Shown piece after piece: positions 49,975-62,826 of a stretch of DNA of 64,000 nucleotides. The stretch comes from Urechis unicinctus. Taxonomy: Eukaryota; Annelida; Polychaeta; Xenopneusta; Urechidae. The translations under genes and the position numbers were made by a program. The stretch spans positions 28,884,163-28,948,162 of the forward strand of contig CM067348.1 in NCBI GenBank assembly GCA_034190875.2, read 5' to 3'. Below the pieces are notes generated by a model. It had not been told where the DNA came from. It saw nothing but the letters and a program-made list of their open reading frames with translations, and made no database searches. Every line of letters starts with the position of its first letter. Within the stretch, counting starts at the first letter, position 1.

Positions 49975-52936
49975 ATGTATCGGTTGCATAATTTCTATAT
50001 ATCTATGTGAAATAGTATATGTTTTTTAATTATTAATTCGGCATAGATTAAATAATATAATATAAAAGTTTAATGCAAATAAAATATTTTTTTTCGCTTA
50101 ATCATCCTGAGATATAATTTTAGTCCTCTAAATCCAACCTTTGGTGTGCCCACATATATTTGCCTTATTTTTTGCGAATGCCAGAATTTGGAATTATTTT
50201 ACTGCCATTATGGATTAAAATTATACAATTTTTTGTAGCATATTATAATGACTCATTGGCAGCATTAGACATATTTTTTTGTGTAGATATGATAATAAAA
50301 ATAGCTTCGGTTTCAAATTTTAAAGCATTCAAATCTTGTAAAAACTTAAAATATAATTCGCTATGTTTAAACATTTTTGAATAGAATATAAATAATCAGG
50401 TTATTGGGTGAGCTTTAACGAATGGTTAGTGGTTAAAATAGTTTGCTCGGTGTTCAAATTTTTTAAAAAAGTCCTAATTCAACATCTTTTGGGCGAACTT
50501 AAAGACTAATATTAACTTACGTCATGTTTAAAATTAATTTGACCTTTGGGCGACGAAGTATATATGGTTGTAATAAGGATAATGAGGTATATTGGGTGAG
50601 GTTAAACGGAATGGTTAGTGGTTTGTGCAATTTGAACGGCGATATTAGGCTGATATATATTAAAATTCATAGAAATGATTCCTAAAAGATTATCTTGAGC
50701 ACGTTATGGAGACCCCGATTATCATAGATAAATGAAGAGATATATAAATATTGTCAATTTTGAAAATAAAACCTTTTTTGACTTAATCATTAGGAGATAT
50801 AAGTATGACCTTTCTAAATATCCAATATATATAGAATATTATATATAGGTGGTATGTTAAATATATAAACTATATGCGTTCGTGTTATATATTAAAAAAA
50901 TATTTTTATCCATAAATGATCGAAATCGATATATATATTCTATATATATAGATATAATGAGATATTATATATATTTTGCGAATATATATATGTAAATAAT
51001 ATTGAATAGAGAGTAATAGAGACACACTCATATGGAGATCTTGTTAGAAATTGTTAGGGATTCCAAATATTAATCGAGCTATGTTGTAGATAGATCTCTT
51101 AAGAAGTCAATGTTAAACTAAACATTAATTTGCCCCTTAGGGCGAGAGACCAATATTCAGTGTCATAAGAGAAATTGTCAATAGGAAAGAATTTGTAAAA
51201 ATGTGAGAGGCGTGGTTGGAGAATGAGAAGTGCTATTGATATATGTTCAAAGAATGATTGCAATGCCATTATCTAACCACTCTCTAAAACCAGATATCAT
51301 CGCAATATCCATACGAGCCGACTAATAGTTCACAATATTTGTCACCTCCATTGCGAAAATCCATTAAGAAGGATAGATATTTTGGATATTTCTACGTTTG
51401 TTATATCCTTTCCCCCTCTTTATATTCTATGACTATTAATATAATCTCCCCCCCCCCTTTTTTGTCGAGATATCTTGACATATTTTCGAGAGAATTATTC
51501 ATCTATATAAAATTGACCAGATATAACCTAATGCAACATATATTTGGAAGATAATACTGTTGAAGATATTATACCTAAGTCTACACCCATTTCCATTTCG
51601 TCACCCAGCAATACGTTCTATTGGCGGTTAAGATCCACAAACGTCGCGTTCGTGCTTATTCTTTATATTTTTTTTTATCCCCCCCCCCCCTAGATATATA
51701 TTATTATATATGCCCTATTCGACCCTTATACCTTTGATTAGATCAGTAATCGCCATATGACTAGTTTATAAACTATGAGCATTAACCTCAGATAGTGGTT
51801 TAACTATTTGCAGTACGCATATATAAATTCTAGAATCGATTAATATCAATGGCAATTATCGTGGCACCTATTGGGCATCCCCATAGGTATCAGACGATGA
51901 GATAGTTGAAGATCGAAAGATAGCACATAATATAGAAAGATAAAGAGTATCACATATGCACTAACATTATAGGAGAATAAGGTATATTAAGCGCGTCTCA
52001 GACCCAGATATGCTGCAGCATCTCACAGACTTTGTCATAATCAACCAGAGCCTAGATATATATATATATATATATAGTATATATATAAATATATATAGAT
52101 ATTACTTTATAAATATATATATATATCATATATATATATATATATATATATATAGATGTATATAAAATATATATATATATATAGTCATATATATATATAT
52201 AGATATATATATATAGATATGATCTATGTGAAATAGTATATGTTTTTTAATTATTAATTCGGCATAGATTAAATAATATAATATAAAAGTTTAATGCAAA
52301 TAAAATATTTTTTTCGCTTAATCATCCTGAGATATAATTTTAGTCCTCTAAATCCAACCTTTGGTGCCCACATATATTTGCTTATTTTTGCGGAATAGAG
52401 GAATTTGGAAATTATTTTCTGCCATTATGGATTAAAATTATACATATTTTTTTGTAGATATGATCATAATGAGCTATTGGCAGCATTTTGCGAACTAATT
52501 CAAAATTTTAAATAGACGAATAATGAGAAAAAATAGTATTTCGGTGTTCAAATTTTAAAAAAAAAATCAAATCTTTAAAAACTTAAAAGTAATATACTCT
52601 ACGCTCATGTTTAAACATTAATTTTGACCTTTTGGGCGAAAGTATATATGGTTGTAATAAGGATAATGAGGTTATTGGGTGAGGTTAACGAATGGTTAGT
52701 GGTTAAAATTTGAATTAGCTATAATATTAAAAATTCAAAGAAATGATTCCTAAAAGATTATCTTTGCACGTTATAAAGACCAGATTATCATATAAAATTG
52801 TCAATCCAAAATATTTGCAAACATTTTGAAAGAAAAAGTGCTTTGACTTGATGTGGACAATGTGGTATATCCTTTCGTGGACCCAAGTCTACGAAAGGTT
52901 GGCGGTTTGTCCACTAAACGTCGCGTTCGTGCTTAT
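49975..52936. other. Indel-rich, self-repeating AT-rich tract
   Basis: The piece 50004-50810 recurs directly at 52229-52840, and 51617-51660 recurs at 52893-52936 (TAAACGTCGCGTTCGTGCTT-like). Smaller repetitions occur inside, such as TTGGGTGAGG...GAATGGTTAGTGG three times and a TTAATCAT...GAGATATAA segment near 50100 and 50790. Copies differ mainly by one- to few-base indels, and C9 and C12 homopolymers occur (51448, 51679). This fits either a degenerate satellite or an uncorrected long-read patch. Confidence 0.7.
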
Positions 52937-52941
52937 ATATT

Positions 52942-53024
<83 letters not shown>

Positions 53025-53064
53025 ATGAATATATATATAAATAGATACTTTCATATATATATAT

Positions 53065-53097
<33 letters not shown>

Positions 53098-53117
53098 AGT
53101 ATATTTATAAAAATATT

Positions 53118-53152
<35 letters not shown>

Positions 53153-53217
53153 GTATGTAAAATATATATATATATATATATATATATAGCCTATATATAT
53201 ATATATATATATATCTA

Positions 53218-53278
<61 letters not shown>

Positions 53279-53280
53279 GC
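52937..53280. repeat. Long (AT)n field
   Basis: Multiple AT blocks with short CACACA and TTTATA interruptions, ending exactly where homology to 45460 begins. Confidence 0.97.
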
Positions 53281-53289
53281 CAGCCAGGC

Positions 53290-53470
53290 ATATGTACGAA
53301 ATATTGAAAGTGAGCTTCTAGCCATACCGTACTCAGCTGCAATATCTTGTCACTGCATTGCGAGCTATCCATTCCAGGTATTATTTTAATCGTGCTATGT
53401 TTGTTGATAGAATAAGAGTGTACAATTATACAACTCAACACTAATCTGCCCCTTACCTTTATGCAAATTC
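53290..53470. repeat. Direct repeat with 45460-45680
   Basis: Second copy of the segment described at 45460. Confidence 0.75.
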
Positions 53471-53479
53471 ATTCGCCAT

Positions 53480-53950
53480 TTTTGCTAATACTTGAAGCAA
53501 AACCTTGCTTGAATCGAGCAATACGGTATGATGCCAGTCAACTTCATGACTTGATTACATATAAAAAGTATTATCGATGTTTAACCTCTCTCCAGCATTA
53601 TTCGGTTATGTATGAAAAAGTTATATCGATTTTTTCGCTTCTCTCAAGGTGACGCTGGTGTTGTCATTGCTCGCTTAAAATAACTGTGCGCCATTCATGT
53701 TTCATATGGCATTAGATATGATGACTGCAAATTAATTATTGATTGTAGTTTGCCTATTTCGTAGTGTTACATGCCAAACCTAACATCAATTTCGTGTACA
53801 TCACGACCAATCCACGAAATGTGTATTGACCACAAATGCGTGTCAGAACACCTGAAATAGCTTAATATAGCACTCATTCAACGTAGTTTATAAAGCCTAT
53901 GTTGAGGTCAATTGCACCCATATAAATATTTTACGCCATTTAATGGAAAC
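53480..53950. other. No recognisable features
   Basis: Unshared sequence upstream of the candidate exon at 53960. One 63-codon frame without support. Confidence 0.45.
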
Positions 53951-53959
53951 GTATTACAG

Positions 53960-54308
53960 TCACTATCTGCACATCAGCATCTGCAACCATGCAAGTGATG
54001 TGTTTTTGTATCATCATTATCATGGCTCCTGGTCTATACTGACAGGTTTGGACGATACAAACGTACATTACGTCCCCATTCTGTCCATAATCAAGGCATC
54101 AATCAAGTTTGCATTGAGGAAACACTTCATACTCGACCCTTTACCTCACATGACTTGCCGACTGCCGATCGACAGTGCAAATATGCCAACATTGCTTAAT
54201 CCTGCAATAAAAACCGACAGCTTGATTGCACCTATACTTTATAGTAGCTTTTCATCTACAGGAATAGGAGCATACATGTCTGAATTAACGTTGGTGCTGT
54301 TTTTCTGA
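53960..54308 (+). CDS. Candidate exon related to the 37563 terminal exon
   Basis: It begins after GTATTACAG and is open for about 116 codons to TGA. Near the start it reads SDVFLYHHYHGSWSI. This shares the order Phe/Tyr-Leu-Tyr-His ... Gly-x-Trp-x-x with YLLYHRTQGRWVF of 37563-37781. The position also fits: the sequence right after it (54340 on) matches that after the 37.6-kb exon (38050 on). No alignable DNA similarity is obvious between the exons themselves, so this is a distant relative if real. Later residues are unremarkable. Confidence 0.35.
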
Positions 54309-54339
54309 CACACTGTTACTGGTGGTAATTTTATTTTAC

Positions 54340-55745
54340 CTGTTAGACAATGGGTGCCCGTAAACACCTTCATCCATGGTCACGTGCTAATCAGAACCAT
54401 CTCTGTCAAGACAACTAGCTGCAGGTGTTGCCAATTAATCATTCTATAAAGCAGGACCATCTTAGCCTATCGGTGACCGATGGAAAACAAAACTATCCAA
54501 TAAACCGCAATATTCAATTAATTCAGCTACAATATGCTCAGAAGTAGATTATAATGTAAAGGGTATTGCTCGGAATGAAGAAATATTTTTACTTAGTTTC
54601 AAAGTTCAATCGCATATTTGCCTCAGGTAGGATTGCCGTGGTTATTGCGCAGAAAACTGACAGCAATGGCCTTGGTACTTAATTTTACACGTATATCCAG
54701 CTGAGATCCTGTTTTTTTCTATACAGTATTTACTATAGCAATCATTGCTGTGACAGACTAGCGACTTTCAGTATCGACGCGATGCTGTTAAACAAAGTGT
54801 AATGCCACCACATTGTAACATGAGCTGTCAGTAGCTATCTTTAAATTTGCTCATACATGGAGCTTTACACCTGTTTAAGAACATAGTTCTAGACACAAGC
54901 ATCACAGAACCGGCAGCTTATTCCAATTTTGCTAAACCGACGAAACTAACATAGCAATAGCACTTATTCGTGCATCGTGTTTTACGTTGATATATTGATA
55001 TATCATGCTTGCTACGCTTATGGGCCGAACATTCCCTGTTAATAAGGCATTTTTATAACGTGGCTGCGCAATCCACGATGCTGTTATACCGTCCACAAAT
55101 TAATTCCATTCTCAATAATTTTTTCAAAACAGTAGCGCACACTTTGTGTTTATCGATATATGTTCTTTGCAAACTCCATCCTCTTCTGATTTGTGGAGAT
55201 CACGCCAATCAATGTTCGCCGCCATCGATCACAATCTTGTTCTTGCAACGGCGGTCATTTCATAAATCCCTTCATGTAACACAATATGTGGCGGCTTAGT
55301 ATTACTATAAATATTTGTCCATTTTTCCGTGTTGTCATCTCCCACTGAAGCGAATCGCACACTGAGGTTGTTTCGTGAATGCATTGTAAAGTAGACCAGT
55401 ATGCGCCATTTATCTGTGTTTAATGAGACAGTTCATGGCGAATCTCCTTGGTCTACGTGTAGGATATAACCATTTATTTGCCATAATGAACGTACATGAA
55501 AATTTTCTAATTGAAATGGGATATGCTGTGGTCAATTTAATGAATCGACATTTGTCTATCAACTAATATTAGGTGGCATAATGTTTGAATACACATGCTT
55601 TTATTATCAAAAACATTGTAGTGAGTAACTTCATGCGACCTTTTTGGCAATGTGGTATATCATGCAGATGCTGTGAGGTTTGATATCAGTTCTAATATAC
55701 CTAATCATAATCAATCAGATCCATAAATCTCTCATGTGGGCAGTG
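54340..55745. repeat. Older direct copy of 38050-39500, reversed partner of 17060-18250
   Basis: Matches 38050-39480 and 60160-61570 but lacks the 427-bp SINE-like insertion. Its right part, 55320-55745, matches 17060-17520 reversed. It abuts copy 2 of the large duplication. Confidence 0.85.
55186..55197. other. Empty target site of the SINE-like element
   Basis: Single CTGATTTGTGGA followed directly by the right-flank sequence (GATCACGCCAATC), where the 39-kb and 61-kb copies carry 427 bp and a second copy of the site. Confidence 0.8.
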
Positions 55746-55746
55746 A

Positions 55747-58222
55747 AATAATATTCATTTGCGATGATGCACCCTTCATAAGCATATCTGAATCACAGTA
55801 TCGTGTTAAGAAGCCAGTATGCAGTCCACGTGAGGAATATTTATTGACCGACTGTAAATCTATATAATGCTTGAAGTGTGCTATTCGAAGTGAGCTAAAT
55901 GAGACTCAAACCACTTTAGTTGTTTCAGCGGAAAACATAATTTCCATCGAAAAGTATAGTACAACATATGGTCCAAAATGTTTATCTAACGGGCATCATA
56001 AAGTAGACCAGTATATTGCCAGTTCCTGTATTCATGTGAAAATATGGAAATTATGTGACGATGCACTGTTTTGAGATTTCGGATCAACATCTACCAACAT
56101 TGTCTGTGAGTGACGTCTCCATTAAAGTAAATGATCAGTTTAGCTTATGTCCTCTATCGCTGAGTAATATGTAATCACACGTTGAGTTATCTTTAACTGT
56201 AAAAATAGTGGGATAGGTACAGGTTTCATGCACGTTCAATCACTAAATCTTACAAACATAGCGTGCCAGATGATTACACTACGAAATCTCATGAGCGCAT
56301 TGCACGAACGGTCAATAATGGTTCTTTTTCGAGCTTATTGCGTGTGCCATTAATACGTTCATTGTTGAAGCCTCCGCATCAATAATTGTGTTAAGACCGA
56401 TGCGTTTTGGGTTATATAAACATTCTACATTGTTTAAAGACCAGGTAAATATAATGATAATGTAGATCCATATCCAACATTTCCTACACTTACTGGTAGG
56501 CAACATGTAACATCAACTATGAACTTGAAACGATAGCTGAATCATAACGGACGTATACTGAAGGTTAGGACTGTATCCATTAACTACAACTCCAGCATTT
56601 GTCGTTTGTAAAGAACCCCAGGTTATGTTGTACGTTACCGTATGTACCAAACTATTCGTTCAAATGCTAGAGCATCTTATTAACTTCTACCCCACTACAC
56701 AACCACAGTGGCATGCTGATGAGAGCAGATTTTGATGTTTGCGTTTGTATTAAGCTGACAACGACCCAGCCTGTAAATATGTTTCTCCTCATTTCGCATT
56801 ATTTAGCACCTCATCTGATACTCTGATCTTGTGTTTTATTTATTTAAATGTAGCGCGTTGAAGGCACGATCCTTAAGTGCATTTAAGTTCCCATACAGAA
56901 TGTGAATCAGGGCACAGGTGCGCACATTGCCACACATCTGTAGAAGTTAAAGCATAGCCATGAATATATTCGACACTGGATCACTTGAAATATATGCCTT
57001 AAGATGCAGGTTAACGAGGTACGACTTCGTTGTCATCACGATGTTGGATTATAATTAAATTAAAGGCGAAGGGATTCGCCAAGTGGACTAGTACAACACA
57101 TTCTGCAATAATAATTAGTAAACGCCATGGAATGTTGTTAACTCACACACACACATAAAAATCTCCTACAAGGATGCATTACATAAACGTGTAAGACTGT
57201 TAACAATACTAGCCAAACCTTCAGCACGGAAGTACCGTAGAGGCTGTCCCCTGTTGCTACATCCGCTGAACAGACGATTCTAGACCATATTAAGAGCAAT
57301 ACAATGTTCTTTGGTAGCCACGTGCGTGACGATATTGCCTTCTTATAGTTAGAGGTATAATGGAACCAGCGGGGCTGTAGGTGGTTGTGGTGTCGTAACG
57401 GCGCATTCCGTTTTTACCATGAAATTGGGCTGTCATCGTAATAGGCAACTCGCGCGACACACTCCTCCCTTGATTGTTGTATAACTAAGAGACACGTTTT
57501 GGCTCACTAACAGGTCATCTTTCAATTCCGTTAGTTATGAATATCAGTTTCTTATAGAATATTGAGCATATCATATCTTCCCGAGCATATGCAGTTAAAG
57601 AATATGGTTACAGTACTGCAAGATTGTGGTTGATATCTTCTCAACTATGTGAAATGCTGGCTATTTGCTTAGTCCACCTACATAAACTCATACAATACAA
57701 CTGATATGATACGGTAACAGACAAATAGCCGTTTTCATGTTGCATTTACAATGTATTTAAAGGAATGTTAGCTAGCAGTAGGACAAATATATCAGGATAT
57801 TACTACCTGTATGGTATATTCTAAATAAAGACGCGATATTATTGAAAGGATGTGATTTTCTCATATTTTCAGCATTCCTCATCGCAGTAATGGCGCACCC
57901 TATACTGTAAGAAGTGAAGAAGACATACCGAACAATATCGCTTTGTAAGGGTGTGTCGCCGATAGACTTATATACATCACAATATAAGCGAGTTACTAGC
58001 CTCCACCGGATCATAGGTAATCAATCTGCATTATGTACTCAAACCACATAAGTAATATTTGTATTTTATTTCGCTGCGCTCTTATGTAGATCATTTGAGA
58101 TAACAATCTGATACCTGACATCCGATACGTATTATGATAATTGGACTGCGAATATCATATGAGCATTGCGGGATCTGTCAAAGCCCTCTGTCGCGTTGTA
58201 GTCGTCATAAGTCATGTTATAT
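55747..58222. repeat. Large direct duplication, copy 2, first and second parts
   Basis: Copy of 31105-33494 joined directly to the copy of 34828-34958 at about 58094. The join removes the 1.3-kb segment 33495-34827, including its (AT)n. Confidence 0.92.
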
Positions 58223-58470
58223 ATCACGTGGCATATTAGTTTGATATCAGTAGTATCAGTGGAAGTATTTAAATGATTGGATATTCCCCTAGCCTGATGT
58301 TTGATGACTATATCGTTAATTGACAGCATTGTACTCATTGTCCCGCAATTAGTCAGACGAATCGCATTGTTCAAGATATGGGCATAAGGCCTTCGCGTAA
58401 TCTTGTGGCTATTGCCGTTGTGCATGATCTTACAATGGCTGCACTATATATATATATATATAAATATATA
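58223..58470. other. Copy 2-specific short segment
   Basis: About 245 bp replacing 34960-36352 of copy 1, ending in a short (AT)n (58446-58471). The LINE fragment of copy 1 is absent. Confidence 0.75.
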
Positions 58471-58490
58471 TACTTCTTTGGTTGTACGAG

Positions 58491-58567
58491 CTTGTCAACT
58501 TGCCCTGACCTTGATCGAATACATCCTATCATTACTTTCGGAAAATGCAATATATACATGCATTCAG
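58491..58567 (+). CDS. Candidate 77-nt internal exon (copy 2)
   Basis: Bounded by GGTTGTACGAG on the left (acceptor AG) and CATTCAG followed by GTGAGT on the right (strong donor). It reads LSTCPDLDRIHPIITFGKC, then NIYMHS, with phase 1 at the right end. Copy 1 has an identical donor but a lost acceptor. Too short to name. The next candidate exon downstream is the WSC-like one at 58976, but the phases have not been shown to join. Confidence 0.35.
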
Positions 58568-58975
58568 GTGAGTTTACAAACACATGTTCCTCAGATAATG
58601 TCATGTCCAAGGGCTCTGGAGCTGTTGAAGTTATTAAATATGCAAACTGCTAATCTGCTAATATTCTTTTTCGTAACGCTTATTAAATAGCTAACTAAAT
58701 GTGTCTATTTGTTGCTATTTATTTTGCACAATACTGGTACGGGAATGTTATGAGCAATGTGCCTCAACTAGTTTGTGTATATTGTAAACACACAAACTTA
58801 TTTGTTTGTCAAGTCATGACAAAGTAAGGTTGTCTCCTTATTCCATGGTAAATAACTTTTCCCAGGCCTGTGCATATTGGTTTACTTGACTATATCATAT
58901 CACGTTGTTATTCAAAATCCAAAAGGTTGCTAAAGCGATTTGAATGTTTGATAATTGTAATAATCTTGTGTGTAG

Positions 58976-59161
58976 AGTCAAAACAATAGATATGCAAGCA
59001 TTGTGACTTTTAAGATAGAAGATAACAATTCAGTCAATCGGTGCGTGAACTCATGTCTACGATTGCTTGGCAGGTTTACCTTTGGAAGCTGCAAAGTCGT
59101 ATTCACGGTCCCATATACGATCTTCGCAACCGGATATAGCATACACAAACATCATTATTGA
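58976..59161 (+). CDS. Candidate WSC-like exon (copy 2)
   Basis: It follows TAATCTTGTGTGTAG and reads SQNNRYASIVTFKIE, then NNSVNRCVNSCLRLLGRF, then TFGSCKVVFTV. It stops at TGA sooner than copy 1 (61 codons against 76) because of a small difference (CATCATTATT against CATTCATTTG) near the end. Either the true exon ends at a donor before this point, or one copy is damaged. Similarity to WSC domains is by cysteine pattern only. Confidence 0.4.
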   Translation, partial: SQNNRYASIVTFKIEDNNSVNRCVNSCLRLLGRFTFGSCKVVFTVPYTIFATGYSIHKHHY

Positions 59162-59641
59162 TACAATGCGGCTCGGTTCGCTCTTCTATGTTAATGTTGT
59201 AACTTATCGTTCATTCGCGAAACCACCGGATTTATCATTGTGACGCATATCGTCACCAACACAAACACACAAGCGGGATAATTGCAGGAATATCTTTGGC
59301 AATAACTAACTAATCGATGTTGATTTTCTCGTGAAGGCATACATGCTTCGAACACAGCTCTAAGTACTATTACGGAATGTGGGAATAGAGTTTTACAGAC
59401 CTTCACATCTAGTATACCACGGAACATATTTTATCTGACGGTAGTTATGCAAAACCCCTCAAGACAGCTATTTATTGTATTGTGCATCCGTTAAAAAGAG
59501 GTTTTGAGGGAACCGCAATCGATTAAAGCTTATATTGTAAACGTATGCCGGTATTGGATGTATTCATTATTTTGGATGAACGACTTGATGCTCGTTTAAT
59601 TGCAATGTAAATGTATCTTTACATAAGCCATAATGTTGCAG

Positions 59642-59860
59642 ATAAACCACTCATTTAACAAACATTATTTGCTTTATCATCGGACGCAAGGGCGTTGGGT
59701 ATTTGGTGTATATATATCACCTATTTTTTATCGTTGTGGGCCCAATTGCTGGATTATAAAAGTTGTGCCTGTAATTGGCTTGAATAGTCCTGTTAGAATA
59801 CGACTTGGTATCGCGGATGGTTTAAGTAGCTGTATATCTCAAAAACGATGTGCCCACTAA
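59642..59860 (+). CDS. Candidate terminal coding exon, Cys/Trp-rich (copy 2)
   Basis: Nearly identical to 37563-37781, with the same acceptor (AATGTTGCAG), 72 codons and stop. The visible changes (for example a Trp-to-Gly at CGPNC and Leu-to-Val) do not break the frame. Together with the reversed copy at 18659 this gives three open versions of one exon. Confidence 0.6.
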   Translation: MNHSFNKHYLLYHRTQGRWVFGVYISPIFYRCGPNCWIIKVVPVIGLNSPVRIRLGIADGLSSCISQKRCAH

Positions 59861-61056
59861 GTCTCCGCTTTGTTGATATCCGAGCGATTGAACGAGTCCG
59901 ATGATTACATCAGAGCCCACATTAAAATTTTGTTAACAATTACCATTCTACTGCTTGCTGCTAATCAATATTGTAAACCCTAACCAAATGCTAGTAAAGG
60001 TCACCATATTCGAATAATTCTACCGGGGCTTTAGATTTGAATTCCAAGTGATCAAGGTGATGCTCAGTCACAAGCGTCTTTTCTATGCAACATACCAACT
60101 GATACAGGCGCCGGCGTTTTCCTCCTGGTAGTCAATGGAAGCTTGTAAACACAGTCTTAATCTATGGTCACGTACTGATGACAACCATCTCTGTCTTGAC
60201 AATCAGCGGCAGGTGTTACCAACTAATCAACCTGTAGAGCCGCATCATTCTAGCTTATCAGTTCCCTATGGAAAACCAAACTAGCCAACAGACCGCAATA
60301 TTGAAATAATGCAGCTTTAGTATAGTTAGAGGCAGATTATAATGAAATGGTATTGCTCGAAATGAAGAAATATTATGACTCAGTTTCTGATTGCACATTA
60401 GCCTAATGTAGGATTGCCGTGGTTATTGCAAAGAAGACTGACAGTAATGGCCTTTAGGCAGGTACTTTATTAAGCCCGTTTATTCAGCTGAGATCCTGTT
60501 ACGGTCAAAAAAGTATTTACTATATCAATCATTGCTGTGAAAGACCAGCGACTTTCAGCACCTATGCGATGCTGTTAAACAAAGCGCTTTGCCAATACAT
60601 TGTTACACGAGCAGTCAATGTCTGTCCTTACATTCGCAAAACTGTATAATTGCAGCGGTTTAAGGTCCATTTAAGCAATTGTTCTAGCCACAAGCATCTA
60701 AGAACCAGCAGTTAATTCCAATGCTGCCGAACCGACAAATATGACATTACAATAGCACTTATATGCGCATCTCCAAAATGTTTTATGTTTATATACTACG
60801 CTTACGAGGACAGAAGATTTTCCTAACGCGTAGCTGTTTTCTGCGCTATGCACGATGCTTATATACCGTCCACAAATTAATTCCATATTCAATAATTTAC
60901 AAAATAGTAGTACACTCATTGTGTTTATCGTCATAAATTTCTTCAAATCAGTTGTTTTTCTCTCAATATTCAGATCATGATATCGTAAGATGCCGAGTAT
61001 GGTAATACAAAAAAGCCTTAGGACTTTGCAATCTCCTTCGTCCTCTGATTTGTGGA

Positions 61057-61483
61057 GTGAGTGAGTGATTGAGAATAGTGTATAACGGCACACCAAGACG
61101 TATGTGTTATATGGCGCCTAGAAAGGTAAATAGATAAGTTTGACCTGATTAAGCAGCCGCCTTCTAAGATAAATGGACAAAAGAGGGTCATACAAGTGGA
61201 TGATGATGAAAAAGATAAAAATCAAATAGTATCCTAGGGCAAGTCACCACCAGCCGATTGACTGGACCAGGCCACTCCAGCCTCTCGTCTAGGTGAAATC
61301 CGGGCCAGAGTGGTGAGTTGCAGATATGGCCCTCAAAAGGCCCTCTCCACTCAACCACCTGGATCCCATTGTCCACCGACATGAGTCGCAACCCGCGGCC
61401 AACCGGTTGCCCCCTATTAGTCGCCTCTTACGACATGCAGGAGGATACAGTGGACCTATTCTACCCACGCACCCACAGGGGTG
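61057..61483 (-). mobile_element. SINE-like insertion, copy 2
   Basis: Same 427-bp element as 38969-39395, between CTGATTTGTGGA (61045-61056) and CTGATGTGTGGA (61484-61495). It was inserted before the large duplication, since both copies share it. Confidence 0.8.
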
Positions 61484-61817
61484 CTGATGTGTGGATATTA
61501 CGCCAATCTATGTCCGTAGCCATCGATCACAATTCCATTCTGGTTACGACGGTGATATAATAAATCCCTTCATATAATACAATTTGTAGCGGGATATCAT
61601 GGATATAAAAAATTACTTATTTGCATGCGTAGTCGTCTTAAGTTATTTGTACCGTAGACCAGTATAAACAATTTATATGTGTTTCATGAATCACTATGGT
61701 TGTACGTGAACGTTATAACCATTTGTTATCCCTGTATACCCATTTATGCATATACATGTAATTATACATATATGGGTATATACATATTCACATATATACA
61801 AACACATATATCTATAA

Positions 61818-61818
<1 letters not shown>

Positions 61819-61864
<46 letters not shown>

Positions 61865-61932
61865 TATATACATATATATATATACATTTTTATATATATG
61901 TATATAGGATAGATATATATATATATATCAAG

Positions 61933-61976
<44 letters not shown>

Positions 61977-62155
61977 TATATATATATATACATATAATAA
62001 TATATATATTTATATAAACACGTTATACTTATACATATTTATTTATGAACACATGTGTATATATATTTAAAAATAAATATACATATATATGTAATAACAT
62101 ATATATATATATAAATATATGTATATAAATAAATATATGTATATATATATTTATA
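61819..62155. repeat. Complex (AT)n field, copy 2
   Basis: Counterpart of 39732-40062 with different internal lengths and a GGATAGATA interruption near 61908. Confidence 0.95.
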
Positions 62156-62826
62156 AGTCCCCGAGGGATGGTGAACGGCAATTAAAATTGCATAAATGTC
62201 TGTAACCGTGATGAAGAATCATATAATGGGACCGCGGCGAGAAGCTGTTTTCAAACTATAGTCTGGCCTTACGATGAGACTGCAACCTCTTGTGAAATAT
62301 TTACTGAGGGACTTATGGACTTTCTGGTGTTTGTCGACGTATATTACGTCGTAAATATTGTCGACAAAAATTAGTTGTTAGTCATCAAAAGGGAAGCGTT
62401 GGCAATCACCATGGACCTCATAGAGAATCTCATTTCAACAAGTAGAGCTTGCCAGTTATGGATGTCAAAACACAAAAGAAGATGTTAAAATATTCGACAT
62501 GAAACCAGTAACAGCAGACCATTTTAGCTGTATCAAACTGAATCTTTGACCAATGAAACATTCGATATTCATGAGTAGGTAGAACGATGCAGCTGAGTGA
62601 TCGCTGCATTGGATATTAATTTGTAAAAACTGTACGTTAATATGCAGTTAGTAAGATTAACTTATGTGTTACATATCATATTGTATAACAATTGTGGAGA
62701 ATGTCAGTCTGCATGAATGTCAAATTACTACTTCTTAATGGGTAGTCAATAATAAATTCCAGGTATTATATAAAAGCACCTTTACCAACTCGAGCAATAA
62801 AACATGTTTGTTTGCATACCCTGTCG

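Noticed and set aside
60698..61096. 132-codon minus-strand frame in copy 2
   Set aside because: Broken in copy 1 (38698-39003) and in the older copies, and opposite to the supported exons.
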